This document shows positions 8,133-18,400 of a DNA stretch of 64,000 nucleotides, piece by piece. Made by a program: the position numbers and the translations under genes. Position 1 is the stretch's first letter, and each line of letters starts with the position of its first letter. Origin of the DNA: Rubritalea marina DSM 17716 (GTDB taxonomy: Bacteria; Verrucomicrobiota; Verrucomicrobiia; Verrucomicrobiales; Akkermansiaceae). A model generated the notes under the pieces. That model had not been told where the DNA came from. It saw only the letters and a program-made list of their open reading frames with translations, and ran no database searches. The stretch covers positions 110,051-174,050 of the forward strand of contig NZ_KB899253.1 in NCBI RefSeq assembly GCF_000378105.1. The letters run 5' to 3'.

Positions 8133-10186
8133 CAGTAGTCGTTTTCAATGTTTGCGGCATTTTTACTGGCGCGTTTTTGTTGTCTGAACTGGAGGTTTCC
8201 TTGTTCTTCCTGAAGGATTTCTTCTGCAGAGTAATTGGGGGTTGGCAGCCCTTGCATTGCGGCACTGGCAGCGAGGTCGCCCTGTTTTGCATCGTCGCTC
8301 AATGTCGATTGCGCATGATCATTCATCTCATCAAATTGTTCTGAATCCTCACCGGGTAGATCGGATTCATCTCCCTCTTCACTGGCTTTCTGTGAGTCGC
8401 CTGAAAGGGACTTGAGGATCAATTCTATGGTTTCAATGGCGGCCGTCTGCCTTTGCGAGGCTGGGAACCATTGTTCAGCTTGGAGCAAGTAGGTGTGGGC
8501 TTGAGTGAGCGTGGGGATAAGCTTCTGACCATGTTCGAGTGCTTGGCTCATGAAGGTGATGGGAGGCGCGGCAGGTGGGAGTTGTTCTAGCAGCTGCTGA
8601 TGCAGCTCCTCTATCATCTCTATGGCTTGCTGACTGGTATTGAGAACCGTTAGTTGCTGTTGTGCTTGTGCTGGCTCGCTGAGGCGGTGTTGGAGCACCT
8701 TGTCTCTGAGTTTGACTTGTGCATCGAGAGCTTGCTCGAGGAGGGCGATGATTTTGGCAAGTTCCTCCTCGAGTTCTTTTTCTTGTTCTTCGAGTTCTTG
8801 AATTTGGGTTTTTAGAGAGTCCATCCACTGTGAGCAATGTGCGATGGCGGCACTATGGCGGCGTTGCTGAGGGTTGTGACGTGCACTGCTGAGGAAGGCG
8901 TGGCGTGCCTGTTGAGCAAGCTGGTAGGCGGTTTTTGGCGTGTCGGCTGATTTAGCCAAAGCGCGGAGGCTGAGACCTAGGTTCATCTGGACGGCCGCGA
9001 GTGTTGCTGGGCTTTGGTTGGCCTCTATCATCCTAACATAGAGTAATTGGAACTCGGTAGCGGCTTCTTCGTAGCTGTGGTTTTGATAGAATGTGGCGGC
9101 TTGCTCGAAGCTAGGAGGGCGATTTTCTGTGTTGAGTTCACGGGCATCGAGGGTTTGCATGCAGGGGGTGATGCAAAGCGCTAGCATGGTGGCGTGACCG
9201 ATCTGAAGCCCGCGCTTGCCCCAGAGCTCGGAGACCAGGAGAAGGAGGATCGCTGGAAGGATCAACCAGAGCGCGGCTTCCTGGTAGACGACAGCTCCTT
9301 CTGCCATGTCGCTGGACTGGCTTGATTTGTCTTTGATGAAGTCGTGGTAGAGATGGCCGAGATTGAATGGTTGGGTGCCAGCGGGGTGGTACTCGGCGCG
9401 AGGTGTTATTGAGGCAAATTGTTTGAGTGCTAGGTCATCGAGCTTGGTTAAGACAGGTTTGCCATTTTGTGTGAGCTCAGAGTCTTGACCATCTCGTTGG
9501 ATCGGGATCGGTGAGCCTACAGACGGGTCGCCAAGTCCGACGAGCAAGACATCGACTTCATCGCGATTGAGGGCCTGAGCGACACGGTCCATGACGGATC
9601 CATGGTCTCCACCGTCGGTGAGTACGATGAGGTCTTGCACGCCTTTGCGACCATCTAGGTAGACTTGGTCGATCACTTTCTCTACGGCGGATTGTATTGT
9701 GGTGCCTCCGAAATCGACACTGCGGGGGTGTGCTTGGTCCAGCATGTAGCGCAGGAAGTCGTGATCGTAGGTCAGTGGGCAGAGGATGGAGGAGCTGCCA
9801 GCGTAGACGACGAGGCCGACGCGTTGGTTAGGAATGCTGGGTAGGGTGTCGCGTATCGCTTGCTTGGCAAGCTCCAGACGCGAGGGGCTGAGGTCGTTTG
9901 CGAGCATGCTACGGGAGACGTCGAGGGCAAAGACTAAGTCACGGCCCGGCTTGTTGAGGGACTCCACTTGCGGGTCGTAGCCTGGGCGCGCTAGGGCTAG
10001 GCACAATAGGGCGACTGCCAGCACGCGGAGCACATCACGTAGCTTGCGGTGGGTTGGTGTGTTGCCGCCCATCGAGCGCAGTAAGGTGATGCGCCTTTTG
10101 CGTGCGTGGGTGAGCAATGCCACCAGCGGAAAAATCAGCAGCAAAAGCAGCAAGTAGACGGGCTCTTGAAAGGTGAACTGGTTCAT
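8132..10186 (-). CDS. BatB/BatC-like fusion: membrane vWA protein with TPR region
   Basis: A 684-residue protein starting at MNQFTFQEP. This start is chosen because its ATG overlaps the batA stop as ATGA; an in-frame upstream Met at 10264 would lie deep inside batA. Two N-terminal membrane helices (10-27, 52-68) flank a short loop. A von Willebrand A domain follows (about 83-270), with the metal-site motif DVSRS (89-93) and a later LTDGGDHG. A third helix (about 305-325) follows. Beyond it come TPR-like helices with SYEEAATEFQLLYVRM, a charged coiled coil (LEEQEKELEEELAKI), and an acidic Ser/Glu-rich tail. This corresponds to BatB followed by BatC in one polypeptide. Confidence 0.83.
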   Translation of the reverse strand: MNQFTFQEPVYLLLLLLIFPLVALLTHARKRRITLLRSMGGNTPTHRKLRDVLRVLAVALLCLALARPGYDPQVESLNKPGRDLVFALDVSRSMLANDLSPSRLELAKQAIRDTLPSIPNQRVGLVVYAGSSSILCPLTYDHDFLRYMLDQAHPRSVDFGGTTIQSAVEKVIDQVYLDGRKGVQDLIVLTDGGDHGSVMDRVAQALNRDEVDVLLVGLGDPSVGSPIPIQRDGQDSELTQNGKPVLTKLDDLALKQFASITPRAEYHPAGTQPFNLGHLYHDFIKDKSSQSSDMAEGAVVYQEAALWLILPAILLLLVSELWGKRGLQIGHATMLALCITPCMQTLDARELNTENRPPSFEQAATFYQNHSYEEAATEFQLLYVRMIEANQSPATLAAVQMNLGLSLRALAKSADTPKTAYQLAQQARHAFLSSARHNPQQRRHSAAIAHCSQWMDSLKTQIQELEEQEKELEEELAKIIALLEQALDAQVKLRDKVLQHRLSEPAQAQQQLTVLNTSQQAIEMIEELHQQLLEQLPPAAPPITFMSQALEHGQKLIPTLTQAHTYLLQAEQWFPASQRQTAAIETIELILKSLSGDSQKASEEGDESDLPGEDSEQFDEMNDHAQSTLSDDAKQGDLAASAAMQGLPTPNYSAEEILQEEQGNLQFRQQKRASKNAANIENDY

Positions 10187-11190
10187 GGCACGACGCGGAG
10201 GATGGTGGCTTCCAAGACCAAAGCTAGGGTGAGAGAAAGGAGACCGAGGGAGAGAGGAATCCAAAATAGTTCGCTGATTCGCTCGTGATCGCGGGTGGTC
10301 ATCTGCGCGGTTTCAAGTTGATCGATTTCAGCGTAGACAGCGCGCAATGAGGCGAGGTCGTGGGCTTGGCGAAAGATGCCGCCAGTCGCAGTACTGATGT
10401 GTTCGAGTGTCTGTTCGGCGGCGTTGAGTGTGGGAGTGGTTTCTTGGTGATCGCCTAGGCTGATGCAGTAGATCTTGCAAGCCCAGGATTTTGCGAGTCC
10501 AGCCGCCTCGAGTGGGAGGTGGGCGCCTGAGTTGTTTTCTCCGTCGGTGAGCAGGATGATGACCTTGCTCGTGATGGCATTGAGTTCATCATCGGATTGT
10601 TGATGTTTGAGCTCTTCGAGTTTCTGTAGTCGTGCTGCGGCAATCGCAAGGGCGTCTCCGTAGGCAGTGCCGTCCTCGTTCGGGCGTTCTTGGATGTCCA
10701 GGCTGCGAACGATTTGTAGCAAGGCTTGGTGGCCAAAGGTGAGTGGGCTACGGGTGTCGGCGTAGCGGGCGAAGGTGATCAGGCCGATCAGGTCATTCGG
10801 GCGCCCAGCGAGCTCCTCGCCATCACCTTCGATGAAGGTCTCTACCATTTCTTTAGCAAGCTCCATGCGAGTGATCGTGGTGCCGTCGTGGCGGTAGGCT
10901 CTCATGTCCATGCTGCTCGAAACATCGACCAACAACTGGATAGCAATCCCTTCGTTGACGTCTTGGCTGAAGTTGGATTGCGTTTGAGGACGGCTCAAAG
11001 CGATGATGAAAAGGAAGATGGACGCGTGGCGCATGGCCACGGGGATCCAGAGGTATTTGGCTTTGCCGTGGTCGGCGTGGCCCCATTGTTGCGTGGAGGC
11101 GACCGTGAGAGCGCTGCGCTTGCGCTTGCGGCGTAAGAGGAACCAAAAGAGGGGGGTCAAGATGAGGAACCATGGCGCGCTGATGCTCAT
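10183..11190 (-). CDS. BatA-like membrane vWA-domain protein
   Basis: A 335-residue inner membrane protein with two N-terminal hydrophobic segments (5-20, 48-66), a vWA domain (about 82-290) and a C-terminal helix (308-330). The metal-ion-dependent adhesion site is complete: DVSSS (89-93), a threonine in SPLTFG and the aspartate in LLTDGENNSG. This is the standard BatA layout. It acts with the MoxR ATPase and DUF58 protein encoded upstream, presumably as a chaperone-like membrane complex. Its start overlaps the preceding stop by four bases (ATGA) and its own stop overlaps the next start the same way. Confidence 0.87.
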   Translation of the reverse strand: MSISAPWFLILTPLFWFLLRRKRKRSALTVASTQQWGHADHGKAKYLWIPVAMRHASIFLFIIALSRPQTQSNFSQDVNEGIAIQLLVDVSSSMDMRAYRHDGTTITRMELAKEMVETFIEGDGEELAGRPNDLIGLITFARYADTRSPLTFGHQALLQIVRSLDIQERPNEDGTAYGDALAIAAARLQKLEELKHQQSDDELNAITSKVIILLTDGENNSGAHLPLEAAGLAKSWACKIYCISLGDHQETTPTLNAAEQTLEHISTATGGIFRQAHDLASLRAVYAEIDQLETAQMTTRDHERISELFWIPLSLGLLSLTLALVLEATILRVVP

Positions 11191-11912
11191 CCTTGGGCCT
11201 CCTTCTGTAATTGTTGCAGTAGCGCGTATGCCTGTGGATCACGGGCGTAGAGTGCGGATTCGAGAACGGCTCTCTGGGTGGCTGTGAGTGAGTTGCCCTG
11301 GAGAAGCGACTGGATGGTGCCCCGAGGGATGACTCCGGTTTTAAGTGCCTCGATTAACACGCTGAGTGTCGGGGGAGCGGTAGCTGTGGGGATAGGTGTC
11401 ACGCGCTGTCGTTGATACTTGAAGAGAAGCACACCAAGCAAGGCGATGCCTCCGACGCAGAGACTGATCCATAAGGGGAGGGAGGTGTTAGGTGATGCAT
11501 CTTGGGGTAGAGTGAGGAGCTCTGTGCTGAGCTGCTCTGTAGTTGGTGAGGCAACGGTGACTGTGATGGGGGGGGCTGTGATTGTTCGTGTCTGTGGGCC
11601 GCGGGTGAGTGTGGCGAAGATGCCATCGATGGCGATCTCGCCGCTGCGGGTAGCCTGCAGCGTCCATGCGTGGGATTGGCAAAAGTGCCCCCCGAGCATC
11701 TGAACGGGGTTCTTGGTGCTATTGCTGAGGTAGATATCAGGCATCTCTTCGATGAAGAATGCAGTCTCCATGAGTGTGGGGCTTCGCAGTGTGGCAGTGA
11801 GAATCAATGGCTCACCCACGGTGCAGCGTTCGCTGGAAATGCTGACTTGGAGTTCTTGGGCGCTAGCAGTGATACTGAGGAGCGCTGTCCAGATGATGAG
11901 TAAGGTACGCAT
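11187..11912 (-). CDS. Small BatD-like secreted/membrane protein
   Basis: A 241-residue protein encoded between the DUF58 gene and batA. The start is set at MRTLLIIWTALL: the ATG at 11912 lies 7 bases past the DUF58 stop, with GGAGG about 11 bases upstream, while a Met at 11960 overlaps the DUF58 gene. A signal peptide ends around SASAQ. The exported part has one Ig-like domain with ELQVSISSERCTVGEPLIL, resembling the first BatD domain. A helix (LPLWISLCVGGIALLGVLLF) and a short cytoplasmic tail follow. This position is often held by DUF4381/BatD-like partners; the exact family is not recognised with certainty. Confidence 0.7.
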   Translation of the reverse strand: MRTLLIIWTALLSITASAQELQVSISSERCTVGEPLILTATLRSPTLMETAFFIEEMPDIYLSNSTKNPVQMLGGHFCQSHAWTLQATRSGEIAIDGIFATLTRGPQTRTITAPPITVTVASPTTEQLSTELLTLPQDASPNTSLPLWISLCVGGIALLGVLLFKYQRQRVTPIPTATAPPTLSVLIEALKTGVIPRGTIQSLLQGNSLTATQRAVLESALYARDPQAYALLQQLQKEAQG

Positions 11913-11919
11913 GATCGGT

Positions 11920-12789
11920 TTAGCCTCCTGTTTCGTCAGCTTCTCGGCGGTGTCTGGCATGAAAATAGCCTGCGAGCGCTTCGGCTGTGTTGTCGCCTAC
12001 GTTGACTTCAAGGAGGTCGATTCCTGAGCTGAGCATGCTGTGTTTGAGAGCTGTGCTATGTTGTTGGTGTCCTGAGCTGGCGGCGCTGTCGACTACCCGT
12101 TGTTCGCCAGTTTCGGCATCTTCAATACGCATCAACCCCCGTGCGTTTTTGGCCGTTGCGGGATTGGTGTCGGCGATATGGATGGCATTGACATCGTGAC
12201 GCAGAGAGAGCGACTGCAACTCCTGGCTGTATGCGTCGGTGAGAAAGTCGGAGATGACGAAGACGATCGAACGCTTCTTGGTGATGTGGCCAAATTGCTG
12301 AAGCGTTTCGACGAGATTGGTGCCGCGCCCCTGGGGTTGAAAGTTGCTGAGAGCATCCATGATACGGAGTGCCTGGCTGCGGCCTTTGGCAGGTGGGATG
12401 ACGAGTTCGACCTGGTCGGTGAAGGCAATCAAGCCGACACGGTCTTGGTTTTGGATAGCCGCCATGGTGAGCATGGCGCCCAGCTCGGTCATGGTGCGTC
12501 GTTTGCGCCCTTGTTCGTCGTGTGACATCGAGGCGGAGAGGTCGACGAGAAGATAGAAAAATTGTTCACGTTCTTCGATGTAGCGTTTGATGTGGGCTTC
12601 GCCGGTGCGGGCAGTGACCTTCCAATCCATGGCTCGTACGTCGTCTCCAGCTTGGTAGAGGCGCACGTCTTCAAATTCGATCCCTGAACCTTTGAAAATC
12701 GAGCGATATTCCCCAGCCAGTAGGTGTTCGACTGGGCGGCGGCACTTGAGCTCTAGCAAGTTGAGCTGATGTTCGATGAAATCATTCAC
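11920..12789 (-). CDS. DUF58 domain protein (vWA-like, MoxR partner)
   Basis: A 289-residue soluble protein. It carries the DUF58 signature FEDVRLYQAGDDVRAMDWK (about 39-57), followed by a vWA-like fold with DLSASM (83-88) and FVISDFLTD. Members are almost always encoded beside MoxR ATPases and are thought to link them to membrane vWA proteins. The start is a GTG at 12789 placed directly after the moxR stop with no spacing, so translation is probably coupled to moxR. An ATG in another frame nearby is not the start. Confidence 0.92.
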   Translation of the reverse strand: MNDFIEHQLNLLELKCRRPVEHLLAGEYRSIFKGSGIEFEDVRLYQAGDDVRAMDWKVTARTGEAHIKRYIEEREQFFYLLVDLSASMSHDEQGRKRRTMTELGAMLTMAAIQNQDRVGLIAFTDQVELVIPPAKGRSQALRIMDALSNFQPQGRGTNLVETLQQFGHITKKRSIVFVISDFLTDAYSQELQSLSLRHDVNAIHIADTNPATAKNARGLMRIEDAETGEQRVVDSAASSGHQQHSTALKHSMLSSGIDLLEVNVGDNTAEALAGYFHARHRREADETGG

Positions 12790-13764
12790 TTAGTGTTTCG
12801 GCACGGGTACTTGACTGAGAATTTGGTCGATAAGCGCGTCGGAGCTGAGCGATTCAGCTTCGGCGCGGTAGGTGATGGCAATGCGGTGTCGTAGGATGTC
12901 ATGAGCGACATCTTTGACATCTTGGGGGAGGGTGAAGTCGCGCCCTTGCAAGAGGGCCCTCCCTCTCGCGGCGAGCGACAAGTAGATCGAGGCGCGTGGT
13001 GAGGCTCCAAAGCGGATGTAGGGGCTGAGGTCTAGGCCGTAGTTGGCTGGGTGGCGGGTGGCATCGACAATGCAGAGCAGGTAGCGCTCGATTTTTTCAT
13101 CAATAAAGACGGACTCGAGGTCCTGGCGCAAACTCATGAGTTCATCCATGGTCAGCACAGCTTCTACCTCTAGCATGGGCTCGGCCTTGGCCATGCGTTG
13201 GATCACCAAAAGTTCATCCTCCATGCTTGGGTAGTCGACCTTGAGTTTGAACATAAAACGATCCACTTGCGCTTCTGGCAGGGAGTAGGTGCCTTCCTGT
13301 TCGACTGGGTTCTGCGTGGCAAGTACGAGGAAGGGGCGGGGCAGTTCATAGGTCTTTTTACCCAAGGTTACCTGTTTTTCCGCCATGGCTTCCAGCAGAG
13401 CAGACTGCACCTTGGCTGGGGCTCGGTTGATTTCGTCTGCCAGCAAGATGTTGGTGAAAATCGGGCCTTTATCGGCGTTGAAACTATGATCACGTGGGTC
13501 GTAGACTAAGGTGCCGGTGAGGTCTCCAGGGAGGAGGTCGGGGGTGAATTGGATGCGGCTGAATTGGGCGTGGATCGACTTTGCAAGGCTGTTCACCGTG
13601 AGTGTCTTGGCCACTCCTGGGACACCTTCTAGCAGGACGTGACCATTGCAGAGCAAGGCAAGCAATAAGCGATCTATCAGAGATTCTTGTCCAACGACGA
13701 CTTTACTGATGCCCTCACGGATAGTTTCAAGCGTGGCGGATGCCTTGTTGGTGTCAGTACTCAT
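12790..13764 (-). CDS. MoxR-family AAA+ ATPase
   Basis: A 324-residue AAA+ ATPase, first gene of the bat cluster. Walker A is GVPGVAKT (47-54), Walker B is LLADEINRAP with D110-E111, sensor 1 is the ATQNP segment, and the C-terminal lid carries GASPRASI, the arginine of which is sensor 2. Length and motifs are normal for the family. MoxR proteins act as cytoplasmic chaperone-like ATPases that mature or activate partner complexes, here most likely the membrane vWA proteins encoded downstream. Its ATG at 13764 has no other gene directly upstream within 130 bases. Confidence 0.95.
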   Translation of the reverse strand: MSTDTNKASATLETIREGISKVVVGQESLIDRLLLALLCNGHVLLEGVPGVAKTLTVNSLAKSIHAQFSRIQFTPDLLPGDLTGTLVYDPRDHSFNADKGPIFTNILLADEINRAPAKVQSALLEAMAEKQVTLGKKTYELPRPFLVLATQNPVEQEGTYSLPEAQVDRFMFKLKVDYPSMEDELLVIQRMAKAEPMLEVEAVLTMDELMSLRQDLESVFIDEKIERYLLCIVDATRHPANYGLDLSPYIRFGASPRASIYLSLAARGRALLQGRDFTLPQDVKDVAHDILRHRIAITYRAEAESLSSDALIDQILSQVPVPKH

Positions 13765-13900
13765 AAATATTTAGGGTGTGTGGGAAGTGATGGCTACGCT
13801 GCAGTATTGGCTGGTATTTCAAAGAATGCAAACACCCGAAGAACGCTTGTTTGCGCTATGTAGATCATGTTAGTTGCTGATAGATGGGAGCGTTTTTGAG

Positions 13901-14209
13901 TTAGAAATCGCTTGTTGGTTTGGGCTTTCTGGTGCTGATTCTGCCGCCGCGAGCTTGGCGGATCGGGTCGAAGACGGGGTCCATGCCGCATTCTTTGATC
14001 GCGTGTACGGCTTGCATGAGTTCCCCGAGTTGTCCTTTAGGGAAGCCACGTTCGGCGAACCAAGCGAGGTATTCTGGTGGTAGGTCGGTGAGCGGGATGC
14101 CGTGAGGTGGGTAGTGGTTTGGTCCAAACTTGCCGAAGGGCATGTGCGCATTGCTGATGCTGGCAAGGAGGTTGCGAAAGTCTTCGCGGTCGATTTCTGT
14201 GATGTCCAT
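13901..14209 (-). CDS. DUF3820 family protein
   Basis: A 102-residue protein with the DUF3820 core: MPFGKFG at about residue 23, then GIPLTDLPPEYLAWF, then ERGFPKGQLGELM. The family is sometimes labelled a putative quorum-sensing-regulated virulence factor, but no biochemical function is established. It is rich in Pro, Gly and aromatic residues in the core and basic at the C-terminus. It precedes moxR by about 135 bases on the same strand, so cotranscription is possible but not shown. Confidence 0.85.
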   Translation of the reverse strand: MDITEIDREDFRNLLASISNAHMPFGKFGPNHYPPHGIPLTDLPPEYLAWFAERGFPKGQLGELMQAVHAIKECGMDPVFDPIRQARGGRISTRKPKPTSDF

Positions 14210-14345
14210 GTGGGATGAATGATTTGCTAGAGCTGTGCTGCATGTGCGCGTTCAAATTGAATCTTTCTTGTCAGATTTGTCTTTTCCTATGCGTATCATT
14301 TTCTACAACCATATCACTACAAATGAATTTGTGAACCACCACCCG

Positions 14346-15362
14346 ATGATGAAACTACACACATTACTTTTTGGCGCCTCACTCTGGTTTGGCATTTCTG
14401 CGACAGGGCTTGCGCAACTTTCGGTACAAGACCTGCAAAAGTCTGTACAGAAGGTCCGCCAGCAAGAACAACAATTGAATCAGCAACGACTTGAGCTGGA
14501 AAAGAAGCGGCACAAGATCGAGGCTCAGATCACGATCATTCAGAACCAAGCGGCATTCGATCAGGCGGTTTCTGCGATGAAAGTGCAGAAGCCAAAGAAG
14601 AAGCGAAAGTTGCTCATCTACTCACGCACCCGTGGCTTCAGACACGACTCGATTCCTTATGGAGTCTACACTCTCACTGAGCTGGGAAAGCGTACCGGCG
14701 CCTACGATGCGGTATCTAGCGAAGATCCGAATGTTTTCCTCCAGCCTGACTTCATGGAGTACGATGCCGTTTTGATGCTCAGCACGACTGGGAATGATGT
14801 TATCCCCAAAGGGCCAGCACGCGAGGCATTCCAGAAATTTTTGGCACAGAAGCGTGGTTTGGTAGGTATCCACGCGGCCACCGACTGTCACCGTGATTGG
14901 GACCAATACCTCACTGCCATGGGGGGGCTCTTTGATGGGCACCCATGGAATGCTCATGATGTGGTGACTTTTTATAATGAAGAGCCGGATCACCCGATCT
15001 GTGAACATATCAAGACGGGCGATACTTTCCGCGATGAAATCTACCAATACCGCGACGACCAATACTTCTCTCGCGACAACTTGCGTATCTTGTTGAGCCT
15101 CGACCTTTCAGGCAAGAACATGAAGAAGCCTGGGATGAAGCGTAAGGACAATGACTACCCAGTTTCTTGGATTCGTAAGTACCAAGGATCTCGCGTGTTT
15201 TACTCAACTCTGGGTCACAACAAGGCCACGTTCCACAGCGTGATGGCGCTGCAGCATTTCCTCAATGGTATCCAATTTGCGATGGGCGATCTCGCAGCAG
15301 ATGCTCGCCCAAGCTCAGAGGTGGGGAATGGCAAGCCGCAGCCCCTGCCAGAAGGGTTCTAG
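14346..15362 (+). CDS. Secreted ThuA-like domain protein
   Basis: Taking MMKLHTLLFGASLWF as the start gives 338 residues with a signal peptide ending near GLAQ. A coiled coil follows (about 28-80, rich in Q, E and K). The ThuA domain covers about 90-330: LLIYSRTRGFRHDSIPYG, then LVGIHAATDCH, then GHPWNAHD, and near the end YPVSWIRKYQ and YSTLGHN. ThuA is a glutamine-amidotransferase-like fold linked to trehalose use in rhizobia; most verrucomicrobial and planctomycete paralogues have unknown substrates. The coiled coil before the domain is unusual. An in-frame Met at 14235 is less likely because it puts 37 residues before the signal peptide. Confidence 0.85.
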   Translation: MMKLHTLLFGASLWFGISATGLAQLSVQDLQKSVQKVRQQEQQLNQQRLELEKKRHKIEAQITIIQNQAAFDQAVSAMKVQKPKKKRKLLIYSRTRGFRHDSIPYGVYTLTELGKRTGAYDAVSSEDPNVFLQPDFMEYDAVLMLSTTGNDVIPKGPAREAFQKFLAQKRGLVGIHAATDCHRDWDQYLTAMGGLFDGHPWNAHDVVTFYNEEPDHPICEHIKTGDTFRDEIYQYRDDQYFSRDNLRILLSLDLSGKNMKKPGMKRKDNDYPVSWIRKYQGSRVFYSTLGHNKATFHSVMALQHFLNGIQFAMGDLAADARPSSEVGNGKPQPLPEGF

Positions 15363-15391
15363 GATTTATAGCTAGATCTATTCCAATCAAG

Positions 15392-15430
15392 AAAAGCGCC
15401 CCAGCCACGGATGAGATGGCTGGGGCGTTT
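15392..15430. terminator. Bidirectional intrinsic terminator
   Basis: An 11-bp perfect stem (CGCCCCAGCCA at 15397-15407, TGGCTGGGGCG at 15417-15427) with a 9-base loop. It has TTT on the plus side and a CTTTTC tract on the minus side, between the convergent ThuA and 1969-aa genes. It serves mainly the ThuA gene and possibly both. Confidence 0.85.
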
Positions 15431-15452
15431 GCGTGTCTGAATGGCAGCTGCG

Positions 15453-18400
15453 TTATTGGCTCTGGATATGCATCGAGTCGATGAAGAGGGAGTCCAGCTG
15501 GGTGTTGTTGCTGTCGCGGTTATTGTCGGTGGCACGGATGTGGATGGTGCCACTGAGGCCTGTGGGTAGGCTGAATGTTTGCTCGGTATTGTCATCGCTA
15601 GTTTTACTGACGCTGAACATCGAGATGAAGTTGCTGCCATCGATCGAGTAGGCGAAGTTGAAGCTATCGCCCTCGGAGTTAGAGCTATGGAAGGCTTCGA
15701 GGTGGAAGCTCACTTGGCCGAGCGGGATGTCGGTGAATGTCCAAGTGTATTCTGCGGCGGAGCTATTATTGTCGATCGCTTCGCTGATGCTAAAGTAGGC
15801 ATCATCGCTGATGTCAGCATCTCCAAGGTTGCCACTTGGTGATCCTAGCGTCGCGTTGCCCGTGGTGGCGATCGCGTATTGAACTTCCTTGATGGTCGCG
15901 GTGAGCGAGACATTGGAGATACTCAGGTATGGGGTGCTAGCATTGTTGGTTTTCCGAGCAAAGCCGATCGCAATGTAATCGTAGTCCGATAGTAGGCTGG
16001 GAGCGTTGACGAAGCTGGAGAGGTCGAAGCTGCCGCTGTAGCTTTGCGCTCCCGTGCTTCCAGTCAGCTTGACCGCCGCTGCTTTGTTGTGTCCTTCATT
16101 GCTTGCTCCATTGGCGTCCCAAGCACCATCGATTCCGCCGAGGTTGTAATCGTCGAAGGTGCCCGTGTTGCCGATAGAGGAACTTCCATCTGAGTTTTCC
16201 CAGACGTTGCCATTGGTAGACGCGAGGTTCATGGTTAGGGTGCCTGCTGCGGAAGGGGTGGCATTTTCCACATAGCCCCAGAGGTGCACGTAGAGTTCTT
16301 CGGCGCTATCACCTTGGTTGTAGTCAAAGCTGAGCTGGATTTCGTTGTGCGGTTCATTTGGCAGACCGGTGAGGTTGATGATGGCAGCCACGGCCCCTTC
16401 TGCAGGTCGATTGGTGGCTGTGCTGGTGTTTTCAAGCACGCCATTGCTGAGGCTCCAAGCGCTCTGGGAGTGTTTTTTGAGATCCACATCATCGCGTAGG
16501 AGGCGGGTGTCCGTGCTCATGCTGACCATATCGGCAGAGCTTAGCAGGATGTAGTCGGCTGGCTGTACTGGGATTTCCAAGGTGATGGAGTCCGTCCCAC
16601 CAAGGGCACTGACTTGGATGGTGAAGGCGTTATTGCCGACATCGCTGGTTTCAGGAGTGCCCGTGAGGGTGCCATCTGTGGCGATGTCGAGCCAGCTAGG
16701 GCCCGTTAGTTTTGAGTAGCTGATGGTATCGTCTTCAGGATCTGATGCTGCGCCATCGAGGAGGTCGCTACTAAAGTAGTTCCCAACCTTGGCGTTGGTG
16801 CTGATGATTGGGTCGTAGTAATCGAAGCTCGGTGCTTGATTGACCGCGGAGGCGACTGCCGCAGTGACTGCGGATTCTACGTTGTTGGTATTCCAGCTGG
16901 TGACCTGGTAGGCATAGACGGTGCTGCCGTTGGCGCTGGTGTCTGAATAGTTGCTGGAGCTCAGCCCATCTGCCAAGAGCACAAAGCCGGAGCCTGAGTC
17001 ACGGTAGACTGAGTACGTAGCAAAGTCAGGGTCATTACTATCTGCCCAGTCGAGTTGTACTGCGCCGACGCCTGATGTGGCGGTGAGGCCGCTGGGTGTG
17101 TTTGGAGCTTTGATGCTCGCGGTGATACTCAAGTTTGAGATGGTGACCGAGGCATTGGTAGCGCCGGCCACATTGCGGGCGAAGCCGATTGCCATGTAGT
17201 CGTATTGGTTCACAGCATTGGGGGCGGTGGAGTAATTGGTGAGGTCGATGGTGGCGCTGTAGCTTTGCGCGCCGGTACTTCCCGAGAGGATGGCAATCGC
17301 GTCATCACGGCTGCCGTTACCAAAGGCTCCATCAACATTGCCAAAACTGTAGGGCGTGAGAGCTCCACCTGAAGATTCCCATACGTGACCGTAAGTGGAT
17401 TCGGTATTCATGGTGTTGGTGTTCGAGCTGGAGCTCACATCGGTGTAGCCCCAGAAGTGAACCACGAGTTCTTCGGCGGGGTCAGCGGTGGTGTAGTCGA
17501 AGCTTAGGGTGATGACGTTTTGTGGCCCGCTGTCGTGACTACTCAGATCAATCATGGCTCCAATCGCTCCTGTACCAAATTTTGAGACATCATTGCTGCT
17601 ATTGGAGAGGGTCTGGTTGTTCACCTGCCAATCGCTGCCTACGGTGTGGCGGAATCCTACGTCATTGCGTTGTAGGCGTACATAGGGGCTGGGGTTGAGC
17701 ACCACATCTGCTGGCGAGAGCAAGGTGTGGGTGATCGGGTAGACATTCAGTTCAAGTGTGGTGGTGTCGCTGCCTCCATTTGAGTTGGCTTGGACGGTGA
17801 AGGAATTGATGCCACCATCCCCGATGCCAGGTACCCCGGAGAGTGTGCCATCGGCAGCGATGTTTAGCCATGCGGGACCGGAGGCTTTCGAGTAGGTGAT
17901 GGGGTCGGATTCTGGGTCATTGGCAGTTCCGGCAATGGTGCCTGCGTATGGTGCCCCTTCGGTTCCGGTGTTCGAGCTGAGCAAGAATTGTGGGAATGTG
18001 GGCGGCTGATTGATCAAGCCGTAGACCTCATTGCTGAAGTTTGACTCTATCCCTGCGTTGTCCCAACTAGTGATGACGTAGTAGTTGTGGGTATTGGTAC
18101 TTTGGTCATCAAGGAACTGGCTCGTGGTGAGTCCAGTGGCTATCGCTTGGTAGCCTGATCCCGGTTGAGAACTTCTGTAGACGGTGTAGCTAGCCCAATC
18201 TGGGTCGATGCTGTCGGCCCAGTCGAGGCTAAGCTGTCCGGTTCCCGTGCTGGCCACGAGCCCAGTAGGTGCTGTCCCGGCTCTGGGGGTGATCGAGAGT
18301 GCCACATTGGAGATGCTGACTGCAGGTGTGGTAGCGGTTCCGATTTCGCGGGCGAAAGCAATCACAAGATTACGGTAGCCGCTGAGGGCATTGGGTGCGG

